Both the position numbers and the translations under genes were made by a program. 64,000 nucleotides of DNA from Scolanthus callimorphus (taxonomy: Eukaryota > Cnidaria > Anthozoa > Actiniaria > Edwardsiidae): assembly GCA_033964015.1 (NCBI GenBank), contig CM066922.1, forward strand, positions 1,132,856 to 1,196,855, written 5' to 3'. The notes beneath the pieces are model-generated. The model worked only from the letters and a program-made list of their open reading frames with translations, did no database searches and had not been told where the DNA came from. Below are positions 42,201 to 55,300 of the stretch, piece after piece (positions within the stretch are counted from its first letter, which is position 1; the number at the start of each line of letters is the position of its first letter).

Positions 42201-45200
42201 TTCAAATCCCATGCTAACAAATCTCTCAATTCCTGATTCGTCCTGTTACCCATAAACAAATCGAACTAAACAAATAGAACTGTCTCTATCTACTTCACTA
42301 AGTCTAGCCCAGGAGTAGAAAGGGGAAGAGGCGCAACACAGTAGAAATGTCTATGTTTAGGCACTTTACGAGTGAAAACTATGGGGTTCAACGCCCACAG
42401 TGGAATGGCAACGCTGATTTCAATCATATTTTTTTAAAAATTTGGAAAACTCACAATCTTCAATCTAAAAACAGATTCAAAAGTTAAATTGGCTTGACGG
42501 GCAGCTTTGTCATTCGACACCTCTTACAAGACCTTACAATAGGTGATGCTAGGTCAGAGAGCAACGTTCAGTTCAGAAGTTCCTCTTCAGAGGCGGGGCT
42601 CTCCTTGGAGTTCAGTTGTCTCACCAATCCCCAAAAAATCTCCCGTTTCTTGCGTTGCTCGCCTCGACTGTCCTATAGTTAATGAGTACTGGCCGTTTTT
42701 TGGCTACGAGTCTTTGAAATATTGCTGGGTGGATATATATGTAGATGTTCAGGCAAGCCTGTGGCCGCGTAGCACTAAGTTCAACAGAATGGAGATAAGG
42801 AATTAACCTTGTGTGAAAGCTAACGTGCTAATGAAATGATCCCATGTGTGTGCTTCTGAGCGTTAGCCCTAGTAAGCGGAGAAAGAGAAAAAATCTCTGA
42901 CCTCGAGAGGGATGGAATTGATTAGGGGAGTATTGAGCCCCAATATTTAACTCGAAATGGTATGCTTTGTCTCACATTTTTCTGATCCATATATTGTTAC
43001 ATGTTTACCCGCAACCGAAAATTGCGCTCCACACCGGCTCCCTGTTGCTACTTACACTAGTGGTTATTGCAGCTTGTTGACTTGTGGGCTGTTGATCGGA
43101 ATTACAGTTTGCGGCATCCACCCTTATCGAAAATGTAATGGTCGAGTTGCCTTGAAAGAGAGAAAACAATGCGTTTATTTTGTAGCCCAAATATCAAGCT
43201 AGGGTGAAGGGGAGAGGTTGGGGAGAGAGGAAGGGGGCTAGAGCATAGCTAGTAACTATGGCTAGAGGAACAGGTTTTCTGAGAAACAGGTCCGTTGTGT
43301 ACATGTGCCACCCATTAGTAATTGTCAATACGCGGATTCATACCCAGGGAACTCTAGCGTTTTTTTCTGTGCTCAACTGACTACATTGCAGGGGAAGAAC
43401 TTTTGGCAGTAAGTTGATTGGCAGTGCGGTATAGGTATTCATATATTCTTCTGTAAGTGCAGTTTATTTAAAGTTTGACGAGCGTGCGGACATTCCCATT
43501 CCGGCTGGCAACGCAAATTACATTCTCCAAGTGCTGTCCACACTCACACTAATATGTTTTCGTATTAGCCTTCTGTCCACATAAAGACGGTAACGTTTCC
43601 ATCGAGAACTCATCGATTTGAAAACGCTCTCGAAAGTGAATAGAAAAGAAAACGAATATCGTTTAAGTGTCACGGTCGAAAATGAAGACTTGAAAACGCT
43701 CTCTTCACTCGCGACACTTGAACAGTATTTATCAGAAACATATAAGGTGTTTCTGATTTTATACAACTGATAAAATGATCGATACCTTCATCACTTCTGC
43801 CACGTGATCACTCCTCGCATTTGCTCGGTCTTATAAAGAGAAAAACGGCTTGACGCAAAAGGGTAGCATTCGAGTGCCGCAATGTGACTACGAGACAAAA
43901 GGCAGGTGGGGACAAACAACTTCCTGCACCCATTTGTATGCCGTGTATGCCTATTCTTGAACAGTTATCATGGAGCGGCGCGCAACTTCCAATGTTAGGC
44001 TTAACCTAAGACACTATTCAGAACATTTTGATTTGCATTTCTGCACCGTTTGTATTAAAACTATTCTAAGACTTTTGTAAACTAAGACACACTAAACTTA
44101 CGTCACTTTTTATAATATGACGTCACACCGAGTTGGCATGGCAGTGCATTAAAACATCGGTTTATTGGATCAACATGCAAAGTAATATTAGATAACCGAT
44201 CAAAACTGAACTCCTTCTTTAGTTAATCTCAACCAACAGCAGAAAGAAAAACGGGGCTCTTTCAGTAACTTCAAATTTGGAAAACGTTTGCAATGTTCCA
44301 TGTGGTAGAAATTCTTCTTTGATGCGTCACTGCTTTACTATACGTTTCATAATTCTGCGAACTCCAACTTTACACTTCCGAACGTCAAACTGCGTTTTGG
44401 CTTTTCTAAGCTAGTTTTGTTTGCATTTTATGGTGGGGAATTCATGAAGCCTTATAGCTACAGTAGCTAGTCGACCTTAAATCCTTACTCGTTCCAAAAA
44501 CCCTCAAATCACTCCAAGCCTGCGTGAAATCACAAAGAGCTGAATATTCACTCCATGTTTGATCATTGACAAAAGCCAACAAGGTTTAGTTGGCGTCAGT
44601 ATCTCATAACTTTACGAGCTAGTGCTGGGTTCGCAGAATTATAAAAATTCAACGACGTCAACCTTAGGACTTCAAAAATCTGGAGAACAACGCTTGAAAT
44701 GGCGCTTGAAATTCCCGCAATTTCTCCCGCAAGAAATACAGTAAATGTATGGCAGTCGTCTAGAATTTTTTACCGGGAGGCGAAATGAATAAATATTGAG
44801 ACTCCCCGGCAAAACCGAGAGAGTTGATGTCCTCGAAAATTGCAGTTAATAGGACTGACCCTGATTTTCAATAATCTTTTATGTAATTAGTTCATTTTAA
44901 ATGCAACAGGTGTAACTAAAACCCTCACTGTAAGTGGTTTTATATCTGACTTAATATTAAATGATTGCTTTGGGAACTGGATATTGGAGAGAGAAACAAA
45001 TAATGGCGTTGTTTGAGGTTTTATGTCAGGGAATCTTTTCATGCTCAAGATCGATTTCCTAAAGGAACTACGTGGTACTAGTTTTGTTTTCACGGTGTTT
45101 TGGCTGCAAGTGCCACAAATAAATCTACAGCAAATTTCCCTATCGTTTTTAAGACCTTAAAGTCTTATTAACGAATGATTCCCTAATACTACACGTAATA

Positions 45201-45341
45201 TACTGGAATATAACCATCGTTAATTGAATCATCTCAAATAATTTACATAGCACTCATAAACCACTTACACTTCTGTACTTGTCCATGTACTGCGCCGAGA
45301 AATAGCAAAAGAAGACAGCTCAAGAACACTGCTCGCGTCAT
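39269..45341 (-). CDS. Single-pass membrane protein with SEA-like ectodomain
   Basis: Reconstructed from splice sites and phase. Exons: 45341-45269 (ATG; signal peptide MTRAVFLSCLLLLFLGAVHG, ends phase 1); 43150-43056 or 43058 (joins through a Cys codon; NSTITFSIRVDAANCNSDQQ); 42035-41995 (TKLQFKASIA); 41205-40984 (LSDSNNGSDMVLLYTMTSES...DALDFLQAV); 40723-40646 (Cys then a Pro/Thr-rich stalk, TLAPPVTIPTVKPTEKSSE); 39656-39552 (transmembrane helix LGLVLAFLLIAIIVVAIFY); 39372-39269 (34-residue tail to TGA). The last four junctions are all phase 1 and keep the frame open. The join between the second and third exons is not phase-compatible, so one small exon is probably missing from my model. The FKASI...GSDMVLLYTM pattern resembles a SEA domain, but I cannot name the family. 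The tail exon contains an inverted GCGAGCTTTTGA pair. Confidence 0.65.
39998..40132. mobile_element. MITE with GGCGTAGCCAG ends, 5-bp target duplication
   Basis: CAGCGGCGTAGCCAGGA on the left and TGGCTACGCCCCTG on the right bound about 135 bp that includes a long C run. The flanks are a direct CGAAC (39993-39997 and 40133-40137). It lies in an intron of the membrane-protein gene. The same family occurs complete at 62304-62503 and as a lone terminus at 45862. Confidence 0.8.
40765..40900. repeat. ACCGGTTACG dispersed repeat, also at 61910-62005
   Basis: GGTAGCAAACCGGTTACGAA occurs in tandem, then ACCGGTTTTGCGCGCGCA and AAAACATGTATGTTTTCTAG. The second site has ACCGGTTACGCACCGGTTTT and AAAACATGTACGTTTTCTAG. 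No coding role is apparent. Confidence 0.55.
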
Positions 45342-46316
45342 GACAAATCTTCGATGGAAACAACTTGTTTATAATCAAGGCAGAACCTACACATCAGCAT
45401 AGGCAATCTTTTTCTGGATGCAAATACAAGGCAGTTTTATGACTTGTCTATATGCTTCATCAGACATCAAGAGTGGGTCGGAATCCTTGAGCTATTCCGA
45501 GCTATTATTCGCGAAGTTTTGCGTCAACTTTGTCAGCATGGGGTAAGAATGGATTTTACACCTCAGTGGACTTGGTCAAGTCTCGAGGTTTCTAAGGTTT
45601 GATTTTGCGTTTGTTTTTCAGCATCAGGAAGGTTCTTTTTGCTAAGCTTTCTGTACGAGGATAGATAATTGGAATTAATAGTCTTGCCAGTAAATAAATT
45701 CAAGTAAATGACTTATCAATTATACTTATACGTTACTTTTCCGTTCAACAGATACATTGAGAAGGAACCATCAGCCTGAAGCGTTTGAAACTTTCAAGCG
45801 GGTTCGATCCGTTATTGAACACTGAAGTTTGTCTTGGCGCTTATTCCACATCTAAAAATGTCAGGGGCGTAGCCAGGAATTTTGGTAGAAATAGGATTAA
45901 ACATGAACAGGGGCAAATAAATAAACATTAATCACATTTTTCTTTTCCGTAAAAAAAACTGTGCCCAATAATTATGGGGCGCACGTCTTGCCACAGGAAA
46001 CCCAAAGTCAGTTTAATTTACACTCGCTGTTGCATGCTGGGAATGTAATCAAAATCCAATATGGCGGATCGGATTGTGTTTTGTGTTGAAATCTCTCACA
46101 TAATTTGATACGATCACGAGCAAGTGAAGCCACGGAATGTACCTTGTATCATTGCAACTGTGTGTTTGATGTGTGCTTTGCACCCAATTGTGTGTGTGAT
46201 ATCCCAGCAACAGCGGAGAAATCAAGAACTCCAACAAGTTGTGATTCGCGTAGACGACGTGAAACACTTCTTCAATGTGGTGCAATAAGAGCTGAACGTT
46301 TGGATGTGCTCTCAAG
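45342..46316. promoter_or_regulatory. Shared head-to-head upstream region
   Basis: The minus-strand membrane-protein gene starts at 45341 and the plus-strand ATP13A gene probably starts at 46317, so the 975 bp between them would hold both promoters. AATATGGCGGATCGG (about 46058), close to the YY1-type core AAGATGGCGGC, is the only recognisable motif. A solitary GGCGTAGCCAG-type MITE terminus lies at 45862. Confidence 0.4.
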
Positions 46317-49300
46317 ATGTCGATTGGACGTGTTATCGAGGATGACGATGGCGAAAAAATGGTATGTAATTAGCAAGGAACTTTTCTTCTTTATTGCTAC
46401 GCAGCCATTAGTCTTAGACTGAGTGAGCACTCCAAGCTCCATAGTAAACTTAACTTTTAGTGAACTTTATTGCTCTTTATTTAAACATCTTTGTTTTCAG
46501 AGTTTGCCCTAAGAGGACTTTGCTGCTCTTTTGCTAGTCAATATTTAGTCTTTTTTGGCTATGGTTATAAAACAGGGAAGCGCATAATACCAATATACAT
46601 TATTGGCTAGATAATTTTGTGTACGACAATTTATTTATTACTCTAATTTTGATTATTAAAAACATATTTTACTATATAAACCTCAATGTTTTATACTTTC
46701 ACATGTGAAAATACGATATCAGCGATGTCTTATCCCGTTGCTATAACAAGTTTCAGTTTCGGCAGGAAAGTGTTTCTTGTTTATATAAGAATAAACAGTG
46801 AGAATAATACATAGTTCATATGGTTGGCTACTTTACATACCAAATTTTGTAATAATATTAACTACCAGTATGTCTAAAAAGAATGTTTTCCATAACACCA
46901 AAGGAATACCCCCTGGTTTGTGTGCTAGGTTCTGCCGACGCAGACCTACGGTACATGTATGTTCTCAGATTGTTTACCAAACAAGATTGCCCAATGGAAT
47001 GGAAGCACGGTTGGCTCAGTGTTACGGCGTTGGATCTCTCACTGCTGTGGTCTAGGTTCGACTCAGGACAGAGGAAATTGGCCAGGACAGAGGAAATTTT
47101 CTTTCTGTTCTGGTCTTGGTCGAAACTGGTTCATGTGTTAGTTGAACTTTGTTTTACTGTGTTTCACGTTTTTCAGATGAGACAATAATCTGAGGTCCTG
47201 TCTTGCCTTTCTACGCTACCCAGTTTCAGAGGGGATGTTAAAGAACCACTAGGGACGTAATAAACCCTCTGGCAGTGACCACCTCAGTGTTTGTGCATAG
47301 GACTGCTTCATGGCTGCCAGTTGCGCCATTGGGACCCAGATCAATTCAGCTTACAAGCTGCAAGTTTGGGGAGTCAGTTGCAAACATTTATATATTTATT
47401 TATATCTATACTATTATAATCGGGTTGTCTGCGCAAACGTTTCTGATTGGCTAAATCGTCCGCACTCACTCCGCTTGGCCCTGAAGCTGTGTCGCCAAAC
47501 GAAGTTCACAAACCTGAAGAGAAAGTGGATATCTCCACAGTGGGCGTGTTTTGGTTGGAAAAGATTCACCCTGGGCTAAGTTCTAATTCAAGTGATTTCT
47601 TAAGCGAGGGACAAAGCTGCCATCGCCGCCATTTTGAAATCTCCCACAGAAACTAAAAAAGAACTCAGTTCGCACAGCCGAAATCACCATAGTCATCTAA
47701 ACCTAAATGGTTCTGTCACAGATTACTTGCAGGAATGTGCAGGGATAATTATTATTCGAAAGCTTTAAGCTGAGAAAAATTTTCATTCAAGTTTGAACAA
47801 ACGTACACCGCCGTACACCGCCTTGCTTTCTGGAAGCACGCTAAGGCGAAATGCCACAAAGCCATGAATAACATTTTCTAACGGTATAAATCCTGACGCT
47901 GTATCGCAAGACGAAGGACACAAACCAGAAGAGAAGGAGGAAGTCTCTCCAGTGGGCGTGTTTTTGTTGGAAAAGATTCACCTTTGGCTAAGTTCTAATT
48001 CAAGCGATTTTTTCAGCGAGGGGCAAAGCCGCCATCGCGGGCATGTTGAAATCTCTCACATAAACTAAAAAAGAACACAGTTCCCTTAGCCGATAGCACC
48101 ATAGACATTCAAACCTAAATGGTTCTATTACAGATTACTTACATTTGTGTGTAGGGATAATTCTAATTCGAGAAAGATTTGAGCTGAGAAAAACTTCATT
48201 CAAGTTTGAACAAACTTACATCTGGCACTGCCTTCAGAGCGCGCACTAAGTCACATGAATGATATTCAGTCTAAATATTCCTATGACAAACTAAGAAATT
48301 TCTTAGAACAGTTTAACTTTACCTGTTTCTTCTCTCGTGCCTTACTGATAAGCATTATACAAACAATTCCGAAGTCAAATGTTTTTCTGTAATAGGCTGC
48401 GTTTTCAATTTTAGCGGGTTCTTAGACAGATTTGAGAACCGGAACTCACCAAGACACACACACATGCGTAATTTTCTCCACCAAAACCAGGGAGACCAGT
48501 GCAAAACAAACACACAAAAAGGGAGGTCATTAGTAATGTAAATCAACAGTTTATGGAAGGGGAACTTAGGTTGGGTATTCTAGCGTCACGAAGTGACGGG
48601 CTGTTTTCTTGTTTTATTTATTATGTACCTACTTTGCTAAGGCAGGAAACTTGTTTTGACTTGATACTGGTAACTGTTCAGCATTTGCATGCTGCTGTTG
48701 TTGGTTTTTGGTAAATTAGGAGTTCATAGCCCAGACATTTTAGTCAACTATTGGCTGTACAGTACTCACAGCAGAGGTGTAAATAAATGCATACCTGTAC
48801 AGTACAAGCTGATTTACAAGAGCAAAAAATATACATCCGTCATTTTGATTATAATATATGCTTTTTTGCAGGTTTGCTATGGATATCATACAAACAACTT
48901 GAAGGTAACATATCCTACATGTATATCAACATCGTTGCATTTGTTGTTCATATTGAAATCCATTAAAAAGAAAATTGTATTAAGGTCGTGGCTAGATGGG
49001 ATACTCACAGTGGAGGTGGTTAATTACATTCTTAGGCATAAACAATAGAACAAAGCTACATGACATAACATGACATATTATTATATGAATTATTAATCAC
49101 CTCTTTCTGAGTTATCCCTTCTAGCCATGACCTTGTATTAACTTTATTCCTAGATTCTACTGTTCTCATTACTGGTCATATGTTCTGGTGGTTTTGTAAT
49201 TCTCTTGTGTTACTGGCGCCCACATTGGAAATTAAAACTCAAGTCTTCTCCGTGCCCTCTCTTCAGAGCAGACCAAGTTTTGATAAAGGTGTGCATCATT

Positions 49301-52300
49301 TTTTCCTTTGACCTGACAATGTCCGATCAAACTCCTAGTGTACAGCCCATGATCAAAATACAGGAGAAATGTGTGTTTCCAGAAATTATCCATACCCCCT
49401 ATGGAAGGGATTGGAAATTCTGGAAGGGCAGAGTCAATTTGCCTGATCTTTTCCATACAAATACTGTATTTTTCTTCGGAAATTCCAGAGGGGTGGGGTG
49501 GGGTGGGGTGGGGTGGGGGAGGGGCACTTTTCAACACCCTTCCCTTGGGGGTATGGATATTTTTTGGAACCACACAATACAGTAAATGTATGAAAAATAA
49601 TAAACAAATTAAATGGGAGATGAGGCTTAAATGTTTGAGTTTCCTGCAAAGTGTGGGAGAGTTGGCATCTCCCATCTGTACTTATGTGGAAACACATAAT
49701 TTTGATTTTCACTGTGTGATCTATTATTTCCTGTGTTAAATCCTGCATTCCTGTTAAATCTGTAGGAAAGATTGCTTAATAGGTGCAATCATGGAGTTAT
49801 TATGCGCATAATAACTGCATGGTGCAATGTTGATCTGTTCTCTGTGTTTTATCCTATAATTTTTGAAGAAGAAAAAAATCCTGAAATTTTCTCTCAAAGA
49901 GTCATTATTTCAGAGAGAAGCACATTGAGATTGTAAACAACAGATTCATTCGATGAAAATTATGTGTTACTAATTGTAGCACATTGTTTGCATCATCTCA
50001 TTGGTCATTTACTTCAAGATGTGGAATCCCTGTTGGGAAACTATTGGATCCCCCAGCTTGGATTATTAGACATCTCAGGTGAGATCCCACATATCCCATA
50101 TGGGATCCTGCCTATCCCCTGTTCTGTAGGACAGAAGACTGGTAGATCCTGTAAGATCCTGTAAGATCTTATAGATGAGGGTGCCATCCACCATCTAACA
50201 GTACCAGTAAATCATGAGTTTACAACTGAGGTCCAGATTTATTTCTCTTTTTCTAGACATCACATTATAATTGGAATGTTGAGGAAGTGGTACTACAGAA
50301 AATACCCAAGGACAAGTATGTACTATAATGGTAACATTACAGTAACTAAAAATATTGATTAAAAATGTCTTTAGCTTTTCTCATTGTCTATAACTTGCAT
50401 TTGTCTTTGTACAAAGATGCCGACCTCCAATGTTAGTCTTTAAATTTAAAAAATGACTTGTCTTTTTGCTGTGAAATTACCAACTTAACATTTGTTAAAT
50501 GTTGGAGAGCAGGAGATGAGGCTGAAATGTGGGAGTTGGCGTCTCTGTTTTTATGTCACATACAACGGTGTAATGTACAAGCCATGTACACTGTACCTCA
50601 TTTCAGATACATTCATGATGATTTTTAACTTCTTCCTTTTTCACAGATCACGGACACTGTCACATGAAGGTTTGGTAACAATGAGTGCTTGGTTGAGATA
50701 GAGAGTTCTGAAAAGGAGGCAAGGATAGGAGCAAAATCAGTTCTTTAGTGTCCTTTACGAAACCAATTATGGGACGGTACCAATGCGAATGCCCTAAAAT
50801 ATAGTTATTCTGTGGTTCATACAACAATCACTCATGCTTGCATAGGGCATCTACTGTACATAAAGATGCATACAGTACAATGTCGTAGTATATCCAGCTT
50901 TGGCATTTGCACATTTCTTTCTGTGTCTCATTGTTTATTAGCAGATTTCTGATGAGTGCTGAAAAGTAAATGCAATCAAACAAAACAAATTCAACAATCA
51001 GGGGACAAAGTAACCAAGATATGCATTGCACCATTCCATTTTAGATCCCTTACCCCCCCTATCGAGGAACATGGAATTTCCACAGGGGTCATTGATTTCC
51101 ACAGGGCCTTTGTTTTTACCCCAGAATTTTCATGTACACGTAGTTGCGCTTCTTGGTGTGCCAGAAAGTGCCATAAATTTTATTTCCACAACTTAGATGT
51201 GAAAAAAATATCCTGTTGTCAAATAATTAAATATTGATCATTTCTTTTTCGCACACCAGACACTTCTGAAGTCTTCAAATAGAAGCCAGGACTATGTTGT
51301 TGTAAGTACAGTATAATTAAGGGAATGTATAAGTATAATACAGGTCTTCTACAAATGTACATGTAGCTAATGGCTGACTTTCCAGTCATCATGATCTGTC
51401 CCATTGAGAACACAGCATCTTAGATCATCAGCAACATTTGCAATTGCTTGGGAAATAGAAATGGCTTCTTTTTTCCCAATGGCATTCCAGTCAATCAGCT
51501 ACTTAAGGTCTCGGTCAGGGTAAATAATTAAAAATCCATAATACAACCTTTTTCCTGGAATTCAGTTAATAGAGTCCTAAAGTATATTTCTAAAACCCAA
51601 ATGACGCATCAACTTTTTCCCTTGGTTTCAATAGCCCATTCGTTTGTATTGCTCGCCACTCATTTTCTGTATTTTAATTAACTTTACACGCTTTTTCTAG
51701 CACTTTTAAGTGGAAATTAGGTAAAATTTTCACCTTCGCGAAGCTCCTGACCTCGCACGATTTAAGATATCGGCGTCAAATTTTCTGTGCCATTAGAAGA
51801 AGATAACACCTAAAAAAAGGGAAATTTTTATTTTTTACTTGAAAAAGTTTTTATGATAAATTTTGCGGCAGCAAATTGAAAGAAATGCGACTTTCAACTT
51901 TGCGATCTAATATTTTTGTAAATATGCAAAATATGCAGTTCATTTCTCCAAGCAGGGCCCGTGGTTTGATGCGCTGGTGCGGAAACGCATAATTTGGCTT
52001 TCTCCGCATAATGCGCATAATCCGTCAAATCCCCCATAATCGCGCATAATTTCCCAAACTTTTGTGAACAACATCAAAAAGGCATCATTACTTGGTGAAT
52101 TTCACACTTTCTTTCATATTTTTTTTTCACAAAAGTGATACTTTTCTTCTGAAATCGTCTGTCCAACGTCAAAACAACTCGATAGAAATGAGAATAACAA
52201 GGCATTGCACTGGGAACTGATATCAAAAAGCAATAAAACGTGCTCAGTTGGCCAACTAACTAATATTTCCAGCTGAGCAGATAGATTCAAACACGTTTGC

Positions 52301-55300
52301 GCTTTGGATATTTTACAAGGCGGAACAGAACGCTAACCGCGATAAAAACGGTCGGCTTTATGCAGTTCACATTGATCACATGACTACGCTTTTTCATTGA
52401 TCTTTGTTATTGTTACAGACAACAATTTCATTTCACAAACAACAACGCGAAAAATACCAGGCACACGAACAGCTCCCTCGATATAACAACAAAAAAACAC
52501 TGACAGAATAACGTGGCAAGTTTCCGGTTTTATAAAAGATCTTACACTACCTCCGACGATAGTGCCGATCGCTCTCGGGATCAGGATTAATTTTGATAAT
52601 TACGCGCACAACGACGGCAAACAAGCGCAACGATGTTTGTGATAATGAGAGATCGTAACGATAACTCTGCATTTAGCTCTTGTGACCGTTTAGTTCATGG
52701 TTGGATAGGAGTGCGTTGTTACGATCCTTGCGGTATGAAAAAGTGTGCCTTGGTCTGAGACAAGTAAACGAAAGAAGACCAAACTTACTAATCCTAACTA
52801 CCGGTAACTTCCGTTACACGGTAGTTGGTAACGCTTTTTTGTAAGAAAGTAATAAGCTTTATTAAAAGCGAAAACACACGTCTACCTGGAAGAAAACGTA
52901 GCGTCATAACGTTAGTAAAGCGAAACGATTGGAACTCATCACAGAGCATTTTATGGACAAACAACAGTTGTTATAGTGCAGGAATTTGGTGAAAAATTGT
53001 TCATTTTGGTGGAAAAAGCATGAAATTTGGCAGGGTGATAGAGCGTCCCATGCCGAGCAATTCTGGATGTAGACCCACCCTCTATAACGTATACTTCCAG
53101 TTTTCTAGCAGTGGAATTAATTATCATTTAAACTAATAAAATGGCGTGTTACCTTTTGAGTTCAGACACGAAATTTTGTATCATGACAGAGTATTCAATA
53201 CCCTACAATTCTACAATCCGTAACACCCCCTGATCATGTACTTCCAGAGTTCCAAGATGGAATTCATTATCACATAAAATCAGTAACAAAGGGCGTTGTG
53301 GGCGTTGCCTTCAAGATACACGCATGTACATTCGTGTAAAAATGGACCATGGTGCAATGGGCAAATTCGCATGTAGACCCACGCCTTAACTCATGCACTT
53401 CCAGTTTTATCGAAGTGGAATTAATTATCCTTTAAACTTAACAAACTGACGTGTGCCTTTTATCTTCAGACACGGTATTTTGTATCGTGTCAGAGTATTA
53501 AAATACCTTACAACTCCACAATACGTAACACCCCCCTGATCATGTACTTACAGTGTACCAATATGGATTTTAATAATAACAAAATCAGTAACAGAGGACG
53601 TTACCTTCAAGATAGACGCATGTAAATTCGCGTTAAGATGGACCATGGTGCAATGGGCAAATTCGCATGTAGACCCACGCCCTGACTCATGCACTTCCAG
53701 TTTTATCGAAGTGGAATTAATTAGACTTTAAAGCGGTAATAGGCTTACGTGTCAGGGTGAAATTCTGTATGTCAAGAGTGTTAGATTATTGCATGTTTTG
53801 CTATTCATGATCAAGACCCCAGACATATACTTACAGTATCAGCGGATGGAATAAATCACAGCATGATTGCAGCACACAAATAGTAACATATAGAGTAGAC
53901 TAGACGAAATATCAGAAAATTGCAATATTTAAGGCGCATGAGGCATTTTTTAGTAAAGCTGGCAACAAGAGTTTTTCTTATGTAATTTTTCACGCTGAAT
54001 CCGAATTTTCTTGTTGCCATCCCTGATTTTGCATTTTAATGGGTGAAAATGACGTCATCATGATTGACAGCTGTTCGCGAACCCCTTAAAATAGTTTTGT
54101 CGCTATATTTCAAATTCGAATGAATATTTAACTTGAACAGTATAGTTTAGAATGTTCTATACGAAAAATTGTCGTATTATTCGAATATGGCGCTGCTGTG
54201 ATATTCAAAATGGCGGATCCAAGATGGCCGCCATATCGTCAAATTTGATTTTTTAGAAACTATCAGTCTGGTAGTCAAAAGACATGGAAATAAATACCTG
54301 ACAATGAATTTAAGGTATCACATTATGAAATGCAGTGCTGCTGGTCGAATGAAGCCATATTAAATATATAAAAGGCAAATCAATATAAAAAAGGTGAATC
54401 AGATTCACCGCCGCTTGATTTTACGATCTAAACGATATCACCATTTTTCGATGATCATCCTTAGTCCCGGCGGAAACCTCGGGACCAGCAAAAAACCTCA
54501 AAAGGAAACCTCAGACAAGAAAGGGGTTGGAATAGGAAAGGGCTTTCAAGCATAGAGAGGAAAGCTAATCCGAGGACAAATTAAAGTCTTACATTCGCTA
54601 CTTTTGCTTTTCAAAGTTGCTACCACCAGGCTATAAAAAAAGTCGGAACAGGCTGGAGCAACGCCTAAATTGCCATAGAATGATTCCCCCCTTTATCGCT
54701 GCTTTTATATTATCATTATTATTCCTGTGTGTGTAAGAGGAATATTCTGCATGCATTTAAAACAATAGTCGTAGATGCATTTCACTCAGTGATAGGCTTT
54801 GAAATCAATAGTCATTTACAGTAGGGACGACTAAGTTGCTATAATTTTGTGGATTGCGCTTCCTACCTAAATTCACTAACAACAATCATATATTTGCCTA
54901 TATATTATTCTCTTTCCACCATATTCGTCAGTTGCTACTTTTTATGTATTGCAAAATCGTTTAAGTTTTGTCTTTTTTTTTAAGTTTAGCCTTTGAACGT
55001 GATGGCCTCAAAAATCAACAGATATCCAAAATGGCGGCACGGCGGCCATCTTGGATCCGCCATTTTGGATGACGTTCTTCGCCCATCAATCACCCTATCC
55101 CGTAATATAGATACATTTTTTGGAATATCACATTGCCATTTATACATTTGAATTTCACTGGCCGTTAAAATTTGAAAAGAAAAATCGGCGAAAAATTCAT
55201 TGTAGAGGTTTGTGTGACAGCTGTCAATCATGACGTCATTTCACCTCTTAAAATGCAAAATCTGCGTTGGCAACAAAAAAATTCGGATTCAGCGTAAAAT

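Larger units (their letters stand above)
46362..48871. other. ATP13A intron 1
   Basis: It contains a tRNA-derived SINE (46995-47290) and a roughly 340-bp direct duplication (47475-48225). No further exon is supported. The first exon assignment depends on the family-like start and the GTATGT donor, so the transcription start could be elsewhere. Confidence 0.5.

Noticed and set aside
44887..45093. 68-residue minus-strand frame as a further exon of the membrane-protein gene
   Set aside because: An acceptor (CACTTGCAG) is present, but entering in the phase left by the signal-peptide exon meets a stop at once. The exon at 43150 fits instead.
46049..46315. 88-residue minus-strand open frame (…HHIEEVFHVVYANHNLLEFL…)
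   Set aside because: It overlaps the presumed promoter and 5' UTR of ATP13A. It resembles no domain I can name and has no supporting splice sites.
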